A stretch of DNA of 64,000 nucleotides, from assembly GCF_900187025.1 (NCBI RefSeq), contig NZ_LT906478.1, forward strand, positions 1,968,001 through 2,032,000. Reading direction: 5' to 3'. Below the pieces are notes generated by a model. That model ran no database searches and was not told the DNA's origin. It saw nothing but the letters and a program-made list of their open reading frames with translations. This DNA comes from Listeria ivanovii subsp. ivanovii. Lineage in GTDB: Bacteria > Bacillota > Bacilli > Lactobacillales > Listeriaceae. Numbering within the stretch: the stretch's first letter is position 1; each line of letters begins with the position of its first letter. Both the position numbers and the translations under genes were made by a program. Shown in pieces: positions 7,686 to 18,150 of this stretch.

Positions 7686-10472
7686 TTAACCTTCCTTAAA
7701 GAATTCACTAACTTCTTCTAATAAATCGGCTTGGTTTCCTTTTAAAATGGGTGCGTTAGGGATAGAATCTAAAAATGCTTTTCCAAACCTGGTTGTATCA
7801 ACGCGGTTATCAAAAACAAAGACAATGCCCCGATCAGATTCTCGGCGAATTAAACGACCGAACCCTTGTTTAAAACGAAGAACAGCTTCTGGCAAGGAAT
7901 AAGTTTGAAAGGCATTTTCGCCACGTTCTTTCCGCAGGGCAATTTGAGCTTTTGTATACGGATTGTCCATCGGTGCAAATGGTAACCTGACAATGACTAA
8001 ACACGATAAGTCCTCACCCGGAATGTCTATCCCTTCCCAAAAACTAGTAGTCCCTAGCAAAATCGCTTTATCAAACATTTGGAATTGCTTCGTTAATCTC
8101 GCTGCACTTCCTGCCGAAACACCCTGTGCAAGTAAAACATATTCTTCTAATGACTTCTCATTTTTCATATGATAATACGTTTTCTGAAGCATTTCAGAAG
8201 CAGTAAACAGGACTAACATTCGTCCCTTTGTTTTGACTGCAATATGCCTAATGTATTTCGCCAGTTCCGTTGTATATCGTTCCATCGGTGTATCTTTAAT
8301 TGGCGGCATATCATCTGGAATCATCACTCGCGCATTTTTTTGATAATCAAATGGCGAAGGAATTCTTTTTTCCACTAATTGCTCTTCTTCTAAGCCTAAA
8401 CTCTTTCGTAAAAAAGCAAACTTGCCGTTCACCGTTAAGGTTGCCGAGGTCATAATGACACTTTCTTTTTTCGCGAAAAATTCTTTTCCAAGTGTCGGCT
8501 CCACTTCCATTAATACAGCTTTCAATCTAATACTTGATATAGAATGTTTTTTATCAGCTTGCAAGTATATAGTTAGGATTGGGGATTTTTTATACAGCAT
8601 TTGCTCTAATTGATTTACGATATTTTTCCAATCAAGTAAAAAAGCATACATTTCTTCTAAAAAGGCACTTTCTGCTACACCTAAGTCATCTTCTTCGGCT
8701 TTTCCTTGTGCAAGTAATGTTTCCATATTTTTCTCAGATTCTTGAAGTAAAAGAAGTACTTTTTCAGCGGCATAATAAATCGCTTCATTCCATGCATCTT
8801 TCTCACTGTTTTCCACAAGCACTACTTCTTGCAGATTTTTACGAGCATAGCTTAGTTGCATTTTTAGTAAGTGGAAAAATTCTTCTACTGCTTCTCCAAG
8901 TTTCATCGCTGCTATATCTAAATCATATAAACTATCTGCATCCGGAAATGCCATCGAAAGCCGTGTTAACAAGGAATATTTTTCTAAAGAGCCTAACTGA
9001 TTTAAGAAATACTTTAATTTTCGATACGACAGTACAAAACTTCCCTGTGTTCTGGCACTATCTGCAAAATGATGGGCTTCATCGATTACTGCAAAAGCAT
9101 ATTTTGGAAGCGTCTGTCTTCCAGAAAAATGGTCACTTAGTAACAGTGCATGATTCACAATAACTAAATCAGCATTTTTTGCTTGCTCCACATTAAATTT
9201 ATAAAAATCATGCGCTAGCCACGGATCATGTTTTTCAGATAGGAACCAACCAGTGTGCTTCATCCGATTCCAAAACAATTCACCACCACTGGATAGGTTC
9301 ACTTCATCAATATCCCCAGTTGTTGTTTCCGTAAGCCAAACAAGTAACTTTAATTTCGTTACAACTATATCGTACTGGGAATCCACTTCCGCAAGTAACT
9401 GCTCAAATTTAAATAAATTCAAATAATGATCACGGCCTTTAAGTAAGCTAGCTTTTACTTCGAAACCAGTCAGTTTTGTAAGTAGTGGCACATCTTTTTC
9501 AAATAATTGTGCTTGAAGCAAGTTCGTATAAGTGCTAATAACGACCGGCAATTTTGCTTGCTTTGCTTGATAAATCGCTGGCAGAAAATAACCAAGTGAC
9601 TTCCCAATTCCTGTTCCTGCCTCAATTAAAGCATGCTTGCCCGATTTCATTGCTTGGAAAACGAGGTTCATCATTTCAAATTGCCCAGTTCTCGCATAAA
9701 GTGGTGCCCCTGCCTTTTTAAAAAGTGCTATTTTGGCATCATCTGTCTCTGGGAAATCAAGTAAATCTGCTCTATTGTAGGTAGGTTTTTCTACTTCTTT
9801 TTTACGAATAACTAGACCGCGGTGTTCTATAAACTTCGTATCTAAAGCCTTGTTGGCCCGTTCTTTTTTCATTTCAATATCAAATAATAGCTCTGGTAAA
9901 TAACTCTTTAAACTACCAGAAATTGTTGCCATTTGGCGAATTACTGGAAGTGGCAAATCTTCTAGTTTTTCAAGAAGTAACAGTAATAAATCAGCCGTTA
10001 CTTCAGCGTCACTATCTGCTCGGTGTGGTTTATCATGACCAAGTCCAAATTCATCAGACAGATCTTGTAGTTTATAACTATCAATTCCTGGATACATTAT
10101 TCTTGCTAACTCGACTGTATCCAATTTTTTCATTTTTCCAAGCGAAATACCTGCACGAGTCATTTCCCTCTCCAAAAATGTCCAATCAAAAGAAACGTTA
10201 TGAGCGACAAATATGGTATCTTCTAATAGATTAGCAATGATTGGTGCTACATCTTCAAATAGCGGAGCATCTCTCACATCTTTTGGTGAGATTCCTGTTA
10301 ATTCTTGAATAAAAGCAGGAATTGGCTTTTCTGGATTTAAAAAAGTAGCGTAGGTTTCGAGTCGCTTTCCAGATTCTACAAAGCAAGCAGCAAATTGAAT
10401 AATCCGGTCATCACGTGAAGCTTGATTTCCAGTTGTCTCTAGATCCACCACAATATAACGTTTCTGTTTCAT
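7686..10472 (-). CDS. dinG: DinG-family protein: DEDD 3'-5' exonuclease fused to an XPD-like helicase domain
   Basis: The 928-residue protein starts with a DnaQ-like exonuclease (YIVVDLETTG, AHNVSFDW, HRADSDAE) over about residues 1-190, then a superfamily 2 helicase with Walker A EAGTGIGKS, the DEAH box in VIDEAHHF, and C-terminal motif QGFGRLIRRESDRG. Unlike E. coli DinG it lacks the four-cysteine iron-sulphur cluster between motifs, as reported for the Staphylococcus enzyme, which acts mainly as a nuclease. The ATG at 10472 is preferred because AGGTGG lies 5 bases upstream; a GTG at 10481 overlaps that site. It follows panD, as in Bacillus. Confidence 0.93.
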   Translation of the reverse strand: MKQKRYIVVDLETTGNQASRDDRIIQFAACFVESGKRLETYATFLNPEKPIPAFIQELTGISPKDVRDAPLFEDVAPIIANLLEDTIFVAHNVSFDWTFLEREMTRAGISLGKMKKLDTVELARIMYPGIDSYKLQDLSDEFGLGHDKPHRADSDAEVTADLLLLLLEKLEDLPLPVIRQMATISGSLKSYLPELLFDIEMKKERANKALDTKFIEHRGLVIRKKEVEKPTYNRADLLDFPETDDAKIALFKKAGAPLYARTGQFEMMNLVFQAMKSGKHALIEAGTGIGKSLGYFLPAIYQAKQAKLPVVISTYTNLLQAQLFEKDVPLLTKLTGFEVKASLLKGRDHYLNLFKFEQLLAEVDSQYDIVVTKLKLLVWLTETTTGDIDEVNLSSGGELFWNRMKHTGWFLSEKHDPWLAHDFYKFNVEQAKNADLVIVNHALLLSDHFSGRQTLPKYAFAVIDEAHHFADSARTQGSFVLSYRKLKYFLNQLGSLEKYSLLTRLSMAFPDADSLYDLDIAAMKLGEAVEEFFHLLKMQLSYARKNLQEVVLVENSEKDAWNEAIYYAAEKVLLLLQESEKNMETLLAQGKAEEDDLGVAESAFLEEMYAFLLDWKNIVNQLEQMLYKKSPILTIYLQADKKHSISSIRLKAVLMEVEPTLGKEFFAKKESVIMTSATLTVNGKFAFLRKSLGLEEEQLVEKRIPSPFDYQKNARVMIPDDMPPIKDTPMERYTTELAKYIRHIAVKTKGRMLVLFTASEMLQKTYYHMKNEKSLEEYVLLAQGVSAGSAARLTKQFQMFDKAILLGTTSFWEGIDIPGEDLSCLVIVRLPFAPMDNPYTKAQIALRKERGENAFQTYSLPEAVLRFKQGFGRLIRRESDRGIVFVFDNRVDTTRFGKAFLDSIPNAPILKGNQADLLEEVSEFFKEG

Positions 10473-10524
10473 CTGCTCCACCTCTTTCTATACTGCTTTT
10501 ATTCAAAAATAACGTTGTAAACAA

Positions 10525-10556
10525 ACGAGCAGCTTGAGCAAAAATTCGCTCAAGCT
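10525..10556 (-). terminator. Hairpin after panD
   Basis: AGCTTGAGC and GCTCAAGCT form a 9-bp stem, followed on the minus strand by GCTCGTTTGTTT. The U-tract is interrupted, so termination between panD and dinG may be partial. Confidence 0.6.
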
Positions 10557-10567
10557 CCCCGAATTAC

Positions 10568-10951
10568 TTATAAAGTAGTATGCGCTTTTTCTTCTGGAAG
10601 AATCATTTCGATTTGATTTTGCTCGTCTAATACGACGATTTTTGGTTCGTGTGTGCTTGCTTCCTCTTTGGTAAACATCCCATAGCTAATAATAATAACG
10701 ACATCGCCAACTTGCACGTGTCTTGCAGCAGCACCGTTTAGACAAATCACGCCACTACCAGGCTCTCCAGGGATGATATAGGTTTCAATTCTTGCGCCAT
10801 TGTTATTATTGACAATTTGTACTTTTTCATTAGGGAGCATGTCGACTGCTTCTAGGATAGCAGAATCAATTGTAATACTTCCTACATAATTCAGATTGGC
10901 TTCTGTTACGGTCGCTCGGTGAATTTTGCCATTCATCATTGTTCTAATCAT
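10568..10951 (-). CDS. panD: Aspartate 1-decarboxylase proenzyme
   Basis: PanD makes beta-alanine from aspartate for pantothenate. It is a pyruvoyl enzyme that cleaves itself between Gly24 and Ser25; both are present in NYVGSITID, together with Lys9 (GKIHRATV) and the [12 protein letters not shown] and GAAARH motifs. At 127 residues it has the usual length. It follows panC by two bases and is the last gene of the panB-panC-panD operon. Confidence 0.97.
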   Translation of the reverse strand: MIRTMMNGKIHRATVTEANLNYVGSITIDSAILEAVDMLPNEKVQIVNNNNGARIETYIIPGEPGSGVICLNGAAARHVQVGDVVIIISYGMFTKEEASTHEPKIVVLDEQNQIEMILPEEKAHTTL

Positions 10952-10953
10952 AT

Positions 10954-11811
10954 TTACCGCCTCTTTACATTGATTAATTCGTTATCGATTAAACGTGCTT
11001 TCGAATATTTCACAGCTGCTGCAATGATAATTCCTTTAGTCCAATCAGTCACAGGTGTGAATTCTGGGTAAGAATAGATAGACAAGTAGGCAATTTTTTC
11101 ATGCGCTGTTTGCTCATTTATTTTAGCTGTCATTTGCTGGATAATATTGGCTTCACTTGTTTCACCAGCTTCAATTAAACTTCGACCTAGTGTAAGTGCT
11201 TTGTGAATAACAGACGCTTCCTTACGTTCAAGTTCCGTTAAATAAACATTTCGAGAACTTTTTGCTAAGCCGTCATCTTCCCTGACAGTAGGTATTATCC
11301 GAAGATTAACTGGGAAAAAGTAGTCTTCTACTAATCCGGATACAACGGCTACTTGCTGGGCATCCTTTTGTCCAAAGTAGGCATTATCTGGATTTACTAA
11401 GTGAAATAGTTTTGTTAAGACAGTAACGACACCGTCAAAATGGCCTTCTCGGTCTGCTCCATCAAGGACAGAAACACGTTTTTCAACATGTAACTTCGTC
11501 GCAAGTTCTGCTGGATACATTTCTTCCACGGTTGGAATAAATAAAATATCTACGCCACCTTCTTCAGCAAGTTTTACATCATGCGTTTCATCACGAGGAT
11601 AAGCATCAAAGTCTTCATTTGGGCCAAACTGTGTTGGATTGACAAAGACACTCATGACAACATAATTATTTTCTTTTCTAGCATGACTGACAAGCGTCAT
11701 ATGCCCTTCATGTAAAAATCCCATTGTTGGAACAAAACCAATTGTTTGATTAGCACTTTTTTGTTTAGTAATTGCATGCTTTAATTCTTCTTTACTTCGA
11801 ATGATTAACAT
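10954..11811 (-). CDS. panC: Pantoate--beta-alanine ligase
   Basis: PanC joins pantoate and beta-alanine with ATP, the last step of pantothenate synthesis. The 285-residue protein has the HIGH-type nucleotide site ([13 protein letters not shown]), [19 protein letters not shown], the FGQKDAQQ motif and the KSSRNVYL loop (KMSKS equivalent). The start ATG lies 4 bases after panB stops and the stop is 2 bases before panD begins, so the three are translated from one message. Confidence 0.97.
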   Translation of the reverse strand: MLIIRSKEELKHAITKQKSANQTIGFVPTMGFLHEGHMTLVSHARKENNYVVMSVFVNPTQFGPNEDFDAYPRDETHDVKLAEEGGVDILFIPTVEEMYPAELATKLHVEKRVSVLDGADREGHFDGVVTVLTKLFHLVNPDNAYFGQKDAQQVAVVSGLVEDYFFPVNLRIIPTVREDDGLAKSSRNVYLTELERKEASVIHKALTLGRSLIEAGETSEANIIQQMTAKINEQTAHEKIAYLSIYSYPEFTPVTDWTKGIIIAAAVKYSKARLIDNELINVKRR

Positions 11812-11815
11812 GATG

Positions 11816-12649
11816 TTATTCCTTTCCGTATAGGCCTTTTAAATCTTCTTCGGCCATCGTAAAGCTATGTTTTATTTCAGGAAAACTAGTCTCTTTTACT
11901 TCTTTCACATAACTTGATAACGCAGGCGTAATTGTTTCATCAATATCTGCATATGCTTTAACGAATTTTGCTCGGCGACTAATTCCGTAACCAATGATAT
12001 CGTGGTATACAAGTACTTGTCCATCTGTTTCAATCCCTGCTCCAATGCCAATGGTTGGGATAGAAAGAGCTTTTGTTACTTTTTCTGCGAGCTGACGAGG
12101 AATTGCTTCTAATACAATAGCAATCGCTCCTGCTGCTTCCACTGCTAACGCATTTTCAATTAATTCTTGCGCTTCCTCTGTTGATTTAGCTCGAACTTTG
12201 TAGCTACCTGTAAGTCCAACACTTTGCGGCGTTAAACCAAGGTGAGCAACTACTGGCGCCCCTGCTTCTGTTAAACGAGCAATTTTATTTACGACTTCTC
12301 CTGCACCTTCCAGCTTAACTGCATGGGCACCGCTTTCTTGTATAATCTGACGTGCATGCTTAATTGTTTCATCTATAGATCCATGATAGGTCATAAATGG
12401 CATGTCTGTCACGACAAACGTGTTTGGAGCGCCTCGCTTTACAGCTTTCGTATGGTGAATCATGTCGTCTACCGTAACTGGCACCGTGGAATCATAGCCT
12501 AAAACTACCATTCCAAGTGAATCTCCAACTAAAATCATATCTGCATCGGCTTGTTCTACGTTTTTAGCAGAAGGATAATCGTAGGCAGTGATCATTGTTA
12601 TCTTTTCTCCGTTTTCTTTCATGGCAAAAAAATCTACTGGTCTTTTCAT
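11816..12649 (-). CDS. panB: 3-methyl-2-oxobutanoate hydroxymethyltransferase
   Basis: PanB adds a hydroxymethyl group from methylene-tetrahydrofolate to 2-oxoisovalerate, the first committed step to pantothenate. The 277 residues show the TIM-barrel motifs [50 protein letters not shown] and [17 protein letters not shown] precedes the ATG at 12649, and it is the first gene of panBCD. Between it and the upstream thioredoxin-like gene lies a 168-base gap that must hold the promoter, though I see no strong -35/-10 pair. Confidence 0.97.
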   Translation of the reverse strand: MKRPVDFFAMKENGEKITMITAYDYPSAKNVEQADADMILVGDSLGMVVLGYDSTVPVTVDDMIHHTKAVKRGAPNTFVVTDMPFMTYHGSIDETIKHARQIIQESGAHAVKLEGAGEVVNKIARLTEAGAPVVAHLGLTPQSVGLTGSYKVRAKSTEEAQELIENALAVEAAGAIAIVLEAIPRQLAEKVTKALSIPTIGIGAGIETDGQVLVYHDIIGYGISRRAKFVKAYADIDETITPALSSYVKEVKETSFPEIKHSFTMAEEDLKGLYGKE

Positions 12650-12812
12650 TTTCTTGGCTCCTTTTCGTCCCTGTTAAATTACTTTAATCAAGGCAAAAAA
12701 CATATTTTGGGTTAGTAGCGTTCGTATGATCCGTTAGCGGTATCATCCATTCATTGCTACCATATGTATAATAACATAAATACATGCTTACTTAAAGTAT
12801 GCAAATTGAAGA

Positions 12813-12834
12813 GAGGTCTACTCAGAGACCTCTT
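12813..12834 (-). terminator. Hairpin at the end of the thioredoxin-like gene
   Basis: AGAGGTCT and AGACCTCT form a perfect 8-bp stem with a 6-base loop. The stem includes the stop codon region of the gene ending at 12818, so the hairpin overlaps the 3' end of the coding sequence. The T-tract after it is weak. Confidence 0.6.
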
Positions 12835-13291
12835 TACTCACTTTGTTCATCCAGTTAGTTAGTTTTTCTGGTTCATCGGTAGCTTTATAGGTTGATGCTA
12901 CTTTTCCATCTTTCAAATAAACTATTGTTGGAACAGATTCAATGTTCATCTTCTTTAAAAGTGTCGTCATATCATCACGACTTTTTTTGGAGGCCTTATC
13001 GGTATTATAATAAGCTAAAGGCTCTTTTAACTCCCTCGTTTCTAATTCTTTTTTTAAGATTGGTTGAAAAGCTTGGCAATCCTCACATGTAGGGCGCCCA
13101 ACGTAAACAAATCCAGTATATTTATCGGCCATCTTTTGTTTAAACTCACTCGTAGAAATTGTTTGCAAAAAAGCGGCACTTTCTTTTTCCGTTTGGTTTG
13201 CTTTATCTTCTGCTTCTTTTTTATTATCACCACAAGCGCTAAGTGTTAACAATACGGTTATAATCGCGATAAAAAACATCATTTTTTTCAT
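12818..13291 (-). CDS. Thioredoxin-like lipoprotein
   Basis: The 157-residue protein begins with a lipoprotein signal (hydrophobic MFFIAIITVLLTL and lipobox LSAC near residue 20), then a charged linker and a thioredoxin-fold domain with FVYVGRPTCEDCQAFQPIL. The CxxC pair (CEDC) suggests a thiol-disulphide role at the outer face of the membrane, and VPTIVYLKDGK is the cis-proline strand. The Bacillus order birA-panB has no such gene between, so it is a Listeria-lineage addition. The substrate is unknown. It has its own terminator and probably its own promoter. Confidence 0.85.
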   Translation of the reverse strand: MKKMMFFIAIITVLLTLSACGDNKKEAEDKANQTEKESAAFLQTISTSEFKQKMADKYTGFVYVGRPTCEDCQAFQPILKKELETRELKEPLAYYNTDKASKKSRDDMTTLLKKMNIESVPTIVYLKDGKVASTYKATDEPEKLTNWMNKVSKEVSE

Positions 13292-13329
13292 AAAAACAGC
13301 TCCTTGGTATCATTGTAGTTGATTTTTTG

Positions 13330-13378
13330 CAAAAAAGAAAAACTCGAAAAAGTGCTTTTCACACTGTGAATTCGAGTT
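13330..13378 (-). terminator. Intrinsic terminator after birA
   Basis: AACTCGAA and TTCGAGTT pair around a loop that itself can fold, followed on the minus strand by TTTTTCTTTTTT. It ends the ypjD-dapB-mgsA-cca-birA transcript. Confidence 0.82.
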
Positions 13379-13424
13379 AAAAGATATGTTTTCAGTTATT
13401 TAAGTAGAATGAAATGGTTCTTTT

Positions 13425-14414
13425 TTAGGGTGTTTGATTATTTTCACTATCAAGTAAAATATCTGCGGAATAAATAGCATGCACTTCTCCTAAAACATCT
13501 TGCAATAAGAGCACACCTTCATCAGAAATTCCTTTTACTTTACCGTGAATTTTCCCTTTTGTTGTGCTTGCTGTTAATTTTTCTCCAAACGGGATCGCCT
13601 TTGTTTCCCATAATAACTTAATTGGTGCAAAACCTTTGTCTAGAAAAAGCGCATAATATTTTTCTAATGAGGTTAAAATTTCTTGCAACAATGCTTTTCT
13701 GGAAACACTTGCACCTAGTTCTAATTGCAACGAACTCGCTTTATCTTTAATTTCTTCTGGAAATTGTTGTTGATTAACATTGATTCCCATCCCAATAATA
13801 ACGGCATGAATTGTTTCTGCTTCGGCTTGCATTTCAGTTAAAACACCACAAATCTTTCGCTTTCCTATGTAAATATCATTTGGCCATTTAATTTTTGGTT
13901 CTAGTTTTGTAGTGTTTTCAATCGCTTCTGTAATTGCGAGAGAAGCTATAAAAGTAAACTGTGGTACTTTTTGTATTGGAATTTGTGGCTTTAAAATAAC
14001 GCTCATCCATATACCTTCTCCTTTTTTGGAGTTCCACGGTCGTAGTAAACGTCCCTTCCCAGCGGTTTGCTCATCTGCTACGATAACGGTTCCTTCTGGG
14101 CTTGATTCGATGTGCTGATGAGCGATAATTTGGGTAGAACTGACAGAATCATATATTTCTAAATGCTGACCAATAAATTTTGTTTCCAACCCAAGGAGCA
14201 GGGCATCTTTTGTATATTGCTCTGCTGTTGCGGATAATCGATAGCCTCGATTTCTTACTGCTTCAATTTCAAAACCTTCTTTTCGTAGTGACTCCATCTG
14301 CTTCCAAACAGCCGTACGTGAACAACCAAGGCTATCCGCAATCTGTTGTCCAGATAAATAAGCCCCATCACTCTCTGTAAATAAAGCAAGCAATTTTTCT
14401 CGGTTATTCTTCAT
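13425..14414 (-). CDS. birA: Biotin--[acetyl-CoA-carboxylase] ligase and biotin repressor
   Basis: BirA attaches biotin to carboxylases and, with its N-terminal helix-turn-helix (residues about 1-60, [20 protein letters not shown]), represses biotin genes. The ligase domain shows [30 protein letters not shown] and IIGMGINVN; the C-terminal SH3-like domain includes [18 protein letters not shown]. The ATG at 14414 (329 residues) is preferred, with AAGGTGG 10 bases upstream; a TTG at 14423 is too close to that site. It overlaps the end of cca by 11 bases. Confidence 0.94.
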   Translation of the reverse strand: MKNNREKLLALFTESDGAYLSGQQIADSLGCSRTAVWKQMESLRKEGFEIEAVRNRGYRLSATAEQYTKDALLLGLETKFIGQHLEIYDSVSSTQIIAHQHIESSPEGTVIVADEQTAGKGRLLRPWNSKKGEGIWMSVILKPQIPIQKVPQFTFIASLAITEAIENTTKLEPKIKWPNDIYIGKRKICGVLTEMQAEAETIHAVIIGMGINVNQQQFPEEIKDKASSLQLELGASVSRKALLQEILTSLEKYYALFLDKGFAPIKLLWETKAIPFGEKLTASTTKGKIHGKVKGISDEGVLLLQDVLGEVHAIYSADILLDSENNQTP

Positions 14415-15585
14415 GATAGCCAAGCCACCTTCTTATCGCGTTTTTTTCATTCTTCAATTCTTTCAAAATAACTGCTCGTTCGATTTTATCAAGTGTTTCC
14501 TTCATCCAAGGACCTGCCTTTTCACCTGACCATTTCAGTAAATCAGCCCCAGTGATTGCAAGATCTTTTTTGGAGTGAATCGGAAGTGCTTGATAAGCTT
14601 TTGTGAGCAGTTCCAGTTGATTTTCACCAAACCGGATGGTATTTAATTCATTTACTAAAGAAAAAGCTTCTACACCAGCATGATAAAGTTCTTCTTCAGA
14701 CCAGTCTGTTTTTTTAGTTAACGCATACTGATACGTTTTATTAACTAGCTGTACAGTTTTGTTTGGCAATTTCCACGCCTTCAAAAAAGCAGTCAGATTA
14801 TTCGGCTTCACAGCAACTACTAATCCAAGCCAAATAGCCATTTCCGATTCTCGCTTATCCCAGTTCCAACTAGCAAAGTCGCTAAGTGCAGCTGCTTTTC
14901 CTTTTAAGCCAGGTAAAAAGGATTCCATTTCGACTTTTAAGAGTAGTTCCATTGCCCGTTTAATAGCAGAACCTTTTACCATTTTCACCCATTCTACTGT
15001 TATTCTCTCAAAAGATGTATGCTTTAACAAACCAATTTGATTTTGTAAGGCCGCTTCTGTCTCCTTTTCTAAATGAAAGTCTAGTTGGCTAAGAAAACGT
15101 ATCGCGCGCATCATTCTGAGTGCATCTTCATGAAAGCGTTCGGAGGCTTTTCCCACTGCCCGGATTTCTTTCTTTCGAATCGAATTTTGACCTAAAAAAG
15201 GATCATGCAAGTCAAAATTCTCATCCATTGCAATCGCGTTCATCGTAAAATCTCGGCGTAATAAATCTTCTTCTAGTGAACGAATGAAAGTTACTTCACT
15301 CGGGCGACGATAATCTTCATAAGCCCCTTCTGTTCGGAAAGTAGTCACTTCATAGTATTCGTTATTTTCTCTAACCGTAACTGTTCCATGGGCGATTCCC
15401 GTATCATAGGTCGAAGCGAAAATTGTCTTTACTTCTTCTGGATAGGCACTGGTTGCAATATCCACATCGGATATCGTTCTATTTAGCAAATAATCTCTGA
15501 CAGACCCGCCAACAAAATACGCTTCAAAACCCTCAGTAGTTAATTTTTGCAATACCGGAAGCGCCTTTTTAAAAACGTCATTCAT
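14404..15585 (-). CDS. cca: CCA tRNA nucleotidyltransferase
   Basis: Cca builds and repairs the 3' CCA end of tRNAs. The 393-residue class II enzyme has [13 protein letters not shown] and the metal-binding SDVDIAT in the head domain, then [12 protein letters not shown] (nucleotide selection) and [14 protein letters not shown]. It is the size of Gram-positive single-enzyme CCA transferases. It lies between mgsA and birA. In Bacillus the bshA/bshB1 genes sit between mgsA and cca; here the gap is only 15 bases. Confidence 0.95.
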   Translation of the reverse strand: MNDVFKKALPVLQKLTTEGFEAYFVGGSVRDYLLNRTISDVDIATSAYPEEVKTIFASTYDTGIAHGTVTVRENNEYYEVTTFRTEGAYEDYRRPSEVTFIRSLEEDLLRRDFTMNAIAMDENFDLHDPFLGQNSIRKKEIRAVGKASERFHEDALRMMRAIRFLSQLDFHLEKETEAALQNQIGLLKHTSFERITVEWVKMVKGSAIKRAMELLLKVEMESFLPGLKGKAAALSDFASWNWDKRESEMAIWLGLVVAVKPNNLTAFLKAWKLPNKTVQLVNKTYQYALTKKTDWSEEELYHAGVEAFSLVNELNTIRFGENQLELLTKAYQALPIHSKKDLAITGADLLKWSGEKAGPWMKETLDKIERAVILKELKNEKNAIRRWLGYHEE

Positions 15586-15600
15586 CTGTCAATCGCTCCT

Positions 15601-16005
15601 TTATTCATCGTTTCTTCGTAAATCCCGCCAATCAAGAAAACCAGCACCTAACCCACGAATTAAAATTTCTGCTGTACCAATGTTTGTCGCGAGGGGAATT
15701 TCGTATACATCACATAGTCTAATAAGTGCCGTCACATCAGGTTCATGGGGTTGTGCAGTTAAAGGATCACGTAAAAAAATAACTAAATCCATTTTATTTT
15801 CGGAAATACGGGCACCAATTTGCTGATCGCCACCAAGCGGACCAGACTTAAAACGATGTACGGTTAAACCGGTTGCTTCGATAACACGCATTCCCGTTGT
15901 ACCAGTCGCATATAACTCATGCGGCTCTAGTAAATGTTTATATGCAGTCGCAAATCCTACCATCAACTCTTTCTTCTCGTCGTGCGCAATTAGTGCGATA
16001 TGCAT
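15601..16005 (-). CDS. mgsA: Methylglyoxal synthase
   Basis: MgsA turns dihydroxyacetone phosphate into methylglyoxal and phosphate, a bypass that relieves sugar-phosphate stress. The 134-residue protein has [16 protein letters not shown], the catalytic aspartate region [12 protein letters not shown], and [18 protein letters not shown] chose the ATG at 16005 ([10 protein letters not shown]), matching the Bacillus N-terminus; an in-frame GTG at 16014 is possible but overlaps the ribosome site. It follows dapB by 15 bases. Confidence 0.95.
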   Translation of the reverse strand: MHIALIAHDEKKELMVGFATAYKHLLEPHELYATGTTGMRVIEATGLTVHRFKSGPLGGDQQIGARISENKMDLVIFLRDPLTAQPHEPDVTALIRLCDVYEIPLATNIGTAEILIRGLGAGFLDWRDLRRNDE

Positions 16006-16020
16006 TCTATTCACCTATCC

Positions 16021-16812
16021 TTAGTCTAAAATATTTTCTAATCCATAAACAAGTGTTTCTAATTCTTTTGTTTTACGAACTGAAAGTGCTACGCCTGACA
16101 TAAAGGAAATCCGGTCATAGGAATCATGACGTAAAGTTAGCCCTTGACCTTCTGCACCAAAAATCACTTCTTGATGAGCAACTAATCCAGGTAGACGGAC
16201 ACTATGAATGCGCATTCCTTCAAACTCTCCACCTCTTGCACCTTCTATCAATTCTACTTCGTCTGCTGCACCTTGTTTAACGTAATCTCGTACTTCCGCC
16301 ATCATTTCTGCCGTTTTAACAGCTGTACCACTTGGCGCGTCTAATTTATTATCATGATGTAATTCGATAATTTCTACATTCGGGAAATATTTAGCTGCTT
16401 TTTGGGCGAATTGCATCATTAAAACAGCTCCGACAGCAAAGTTTGGAGCAATTAATGCGCCAATTTTTTTAGATTCAGCGATTTCTCTTAGTTCAGCAAT
16501 TTGTTCTGGTTGAAATCCAGTCGTTCCCACAACTGCACGAACGCCATGTTCTAAGATTATTTTTGTGTTAGTATACCCTACTTTAGGTGTTGTAAAGTCA
16601 ACTACACAATCAGGTTTTTCCTCTTCCAACATCCTAGCTAAATCAGCATAAACAGGTACATTTAAAGAGCTAAATTCGGCTATTTCATGGATGTTTTTCT
16701 CTTTTGGTTCATGATCTAATACCGCAATAAGTTCTAAATCAGCTTCTCTTAAAATGGTTTTGACAACCTCGTGTCCCATTCTTCCTTTAAATCCAGATAC
16801 TGCTACTTTCAT
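16021..16812 (-). CDS. dapB: 4-hydroxy-tetrahydrodipicolinate reductase
   Basis: DapB reduces hydroxytetrahydrodipicolinate with NAD(P)H on the way to diaminopimelate and lysine. The 263-residue protein has the Rossmann loop [13 protein letters not shown], the VVGTTGF segment, [11 protein letters not shown] and the catalytic/substrate motif [15 protein letters not shown]. Its ATG overlaps the ypjD stop (ATGA), so translation is coupled. Its product feeds LysA, encoded at 61955-63265. Confidence 0.96.
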   Translation of the reverse strand: MKVAVSGFKGRMGHEVVKTILREADLELIAVLDHEPKEKNIHEIAEFSSLNVPVYADLARMLEEEKPDCVVDFTTPKVGYTNTKIILEHGVRAVVGTTGFQPEQIAELREIAESKKIGALIAPNFAVGAVLMMQFAQKAAKYFPNVEIIELHHDNKLDAPSGTAVKTAEMMAEVRDYVKQGAADEVELIEGARGGEFEGMRIHSVRLPGLVAHQEVIFGAEGQGLTLRHDSYDRISFMSGVALSVRKTKELETLVYGLENILD

Positions 16813-17144
16813 TCTGCTTGTTCCTCCTTCTTAGTCCAGCGATTTTTATCGCGTTCTTTGAATTTTGCTAACACAGTGTCGTGCGCTTCCTCCATATCAA
16901 TACCAAGTGAATTAGCCATACAGGTAAGCACAAATAAGCAATCGCCAAGTTCTTCTACTACCGTTTTTTCTGATTCACTTGATTTTTTTGGCTTTTCGCC
17001 ATAATAATGATTAATTTCCCGAGCTAGTTCGCCAGTTTCTTCCGTAATTCGGGCCATCATTGCTAGCGGGGAAAAATAACCTTCCTCGAATCCACCAATG
17101 AAATCGTCCACTTCTTTTTGTATTTCTGCCATTGTTTTCACCAT
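16809..17144 (-). CDS. ypjD: MazG-type nucleotide pyrophosphohydrolase (YpjD-like)
   Basis: This 111-residue all-alpha protein has the MazG metal-binding pattern [11 protein letters not shown] followed by [17 protein letters not shown], which bind magnesium to split nucleoside triphosphates to monophosphate and pyrophosphate. The substrate is not known; house-cleaning of non-standard nucleotides is likely. AAAGGGGG precedes the ATG at 17144. As in Bacillus it is the first gene of the ypjD-dapB-mgsA operon and is divergent from the YitT-family gene. Confidence 0.9.
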   Translation of the reverse strand: MVKTMAEIQKEVDDFIGGFEEGYFSPLAMMARITEETGELAREINHYYGEKPKKSSESEKTVVEELGDCLFVLTCMANSLGIDMEEAHDTVLAKFKERDKNRWTKKEEQAE

Positions 17145-17283
17145 AGGTTTTCCCCCTTTTTGTGTTAAACTAAAATAGGTTTTAAGACTCGATTGTTAAC
17201 TTCATTTCATTATACCTAAACAAATACATACAAGTCCATGATTTTTCACTTACTTATTAAATAGATTGCAAGGAGGAAAAACG

Positions 17284-18150
17284 ATGCTAAAAACACTGCG
17301 CACCAAAAACATTTGTTTTATCATGCTCGGGACAGCGATTTATGCTTTCGGACTCGTAAACTTTAATATCGCCAATAATTTAGGAGAAGGCGGCCTTGCT
17401 GGTGTAACACTTTTCTTGCTTCATTTCTTTCAAATTGATCCAGCTTACTCCAACTTAGTCCTAAATATCCCATTATTTATTTTAGGCTGGCGTGTTTTAG
17501 GCAACCGTTCGCTTATCTACACAGGGGTCGGAACAGTTAGTTTATCGCTATTTTTGTGGATTTTCCAGCGTATTCCTTATACCTTAGATTTACATAGTGA
17601 CTTACTACTAGTCGCACTGTTTGCAGGTGGTTTTAGTGGCATTGGATTAGGTCTAGTATTCCGGTACGGTGGAACAACTGGTGGTAGCGATATTATTGCC
17701 AAGCTACTAAACCATACAAAAGGAATTAGCATGGGACGAACGCTTTTTGCGATTGATGCGATTGTCCTTCTTGTCTCCCTTTCATACCTAGACATTCGCC
17801 AAGTGATGTATACGCTTGTCGCAGTTTTCATCGGTTCACGTGTCATCGATTTTGTCCAAGAAGGCGCTTATGCAGCTCGTGGGGCACTTATTATCTCCAA
17901 AAATAATGACTTAATCGCCTCTCATGTAATGCTTTCGATGAACCGCGGTGTGACAGTTTTAGAAGGCCGTGGTGGTTTTTCCAAAAGCGAGCAAGACGTT
18001 CTGTATATTGTTGTCGCTAAAAATGAAATTGTTCAGTTGAAAAATATCGTCCAAGCAGTCGATCCTCATGCATTTGTATCCGTTAGTGTCGTTCATGATG
18101 TGATGGGCGAAGGATTTACATTAGACGAAAATAAAAATCCTATTTACTAA
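17284..18150 (+). CDS. ypjC: YitT-family integral membrane protein
   Basis: The 288-residue protein has about five or six membrane helices in the first 190 residues (for example IMLGTAIYAFGLVNFNI and LLLVALFAGGFSGIGLGLVF) with the family signature YGGTTGGSDIIAKLLN, then a soluble C-terminal DUF2179 domain (ITRGVTVLEG-like MNRGVTVLEGRGGF). The role is unknown in the family. The ATG at 17284 follows AGGAGG. It is divergent from ypjD as expected from synteny with Bacillus ypjC, and its last 11 bases overlap the convergent oxidoreductase. Confidence 0.88.
   Translation: MLKTLRTKNICFIMLGTAIYAFGLVNFNIANNLGEGGLAGVTLFLLHFFQIDPAYSNLVLNIPLFILGWRVLGNRSLIYTGVGTVSLSLFLWIFQRIPYTLDLHSDLLLVALFAGGFSGIGLGLVFRYGGTTGGSDIIAKLLNHTKGISMGRTLFAIDAIVLLVSLSYLDIRQVMYTLVAVFIGSRVIDFVQEGAYAARGALIISKNNDLIASHVMLSMNRGVTVLEGRGGFSKSEQDVLYIVVAKNEIVQLKNIVQAVDPHAFVSVSVVHDVMGEGFTLDENKNPIY

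Noticed and set aside
8579-9163. Long plus-strand open frame (194 codons) inside dinG
   Set aside because: Codon pattern follows the opposite strand gene; no family resemblance or ribosome site.
12650-12817. Riboswitch or T-box before panB
   Set aside because: No specifier or T-box consensus and no stable long stem; treated as an ordinary promoter gap.
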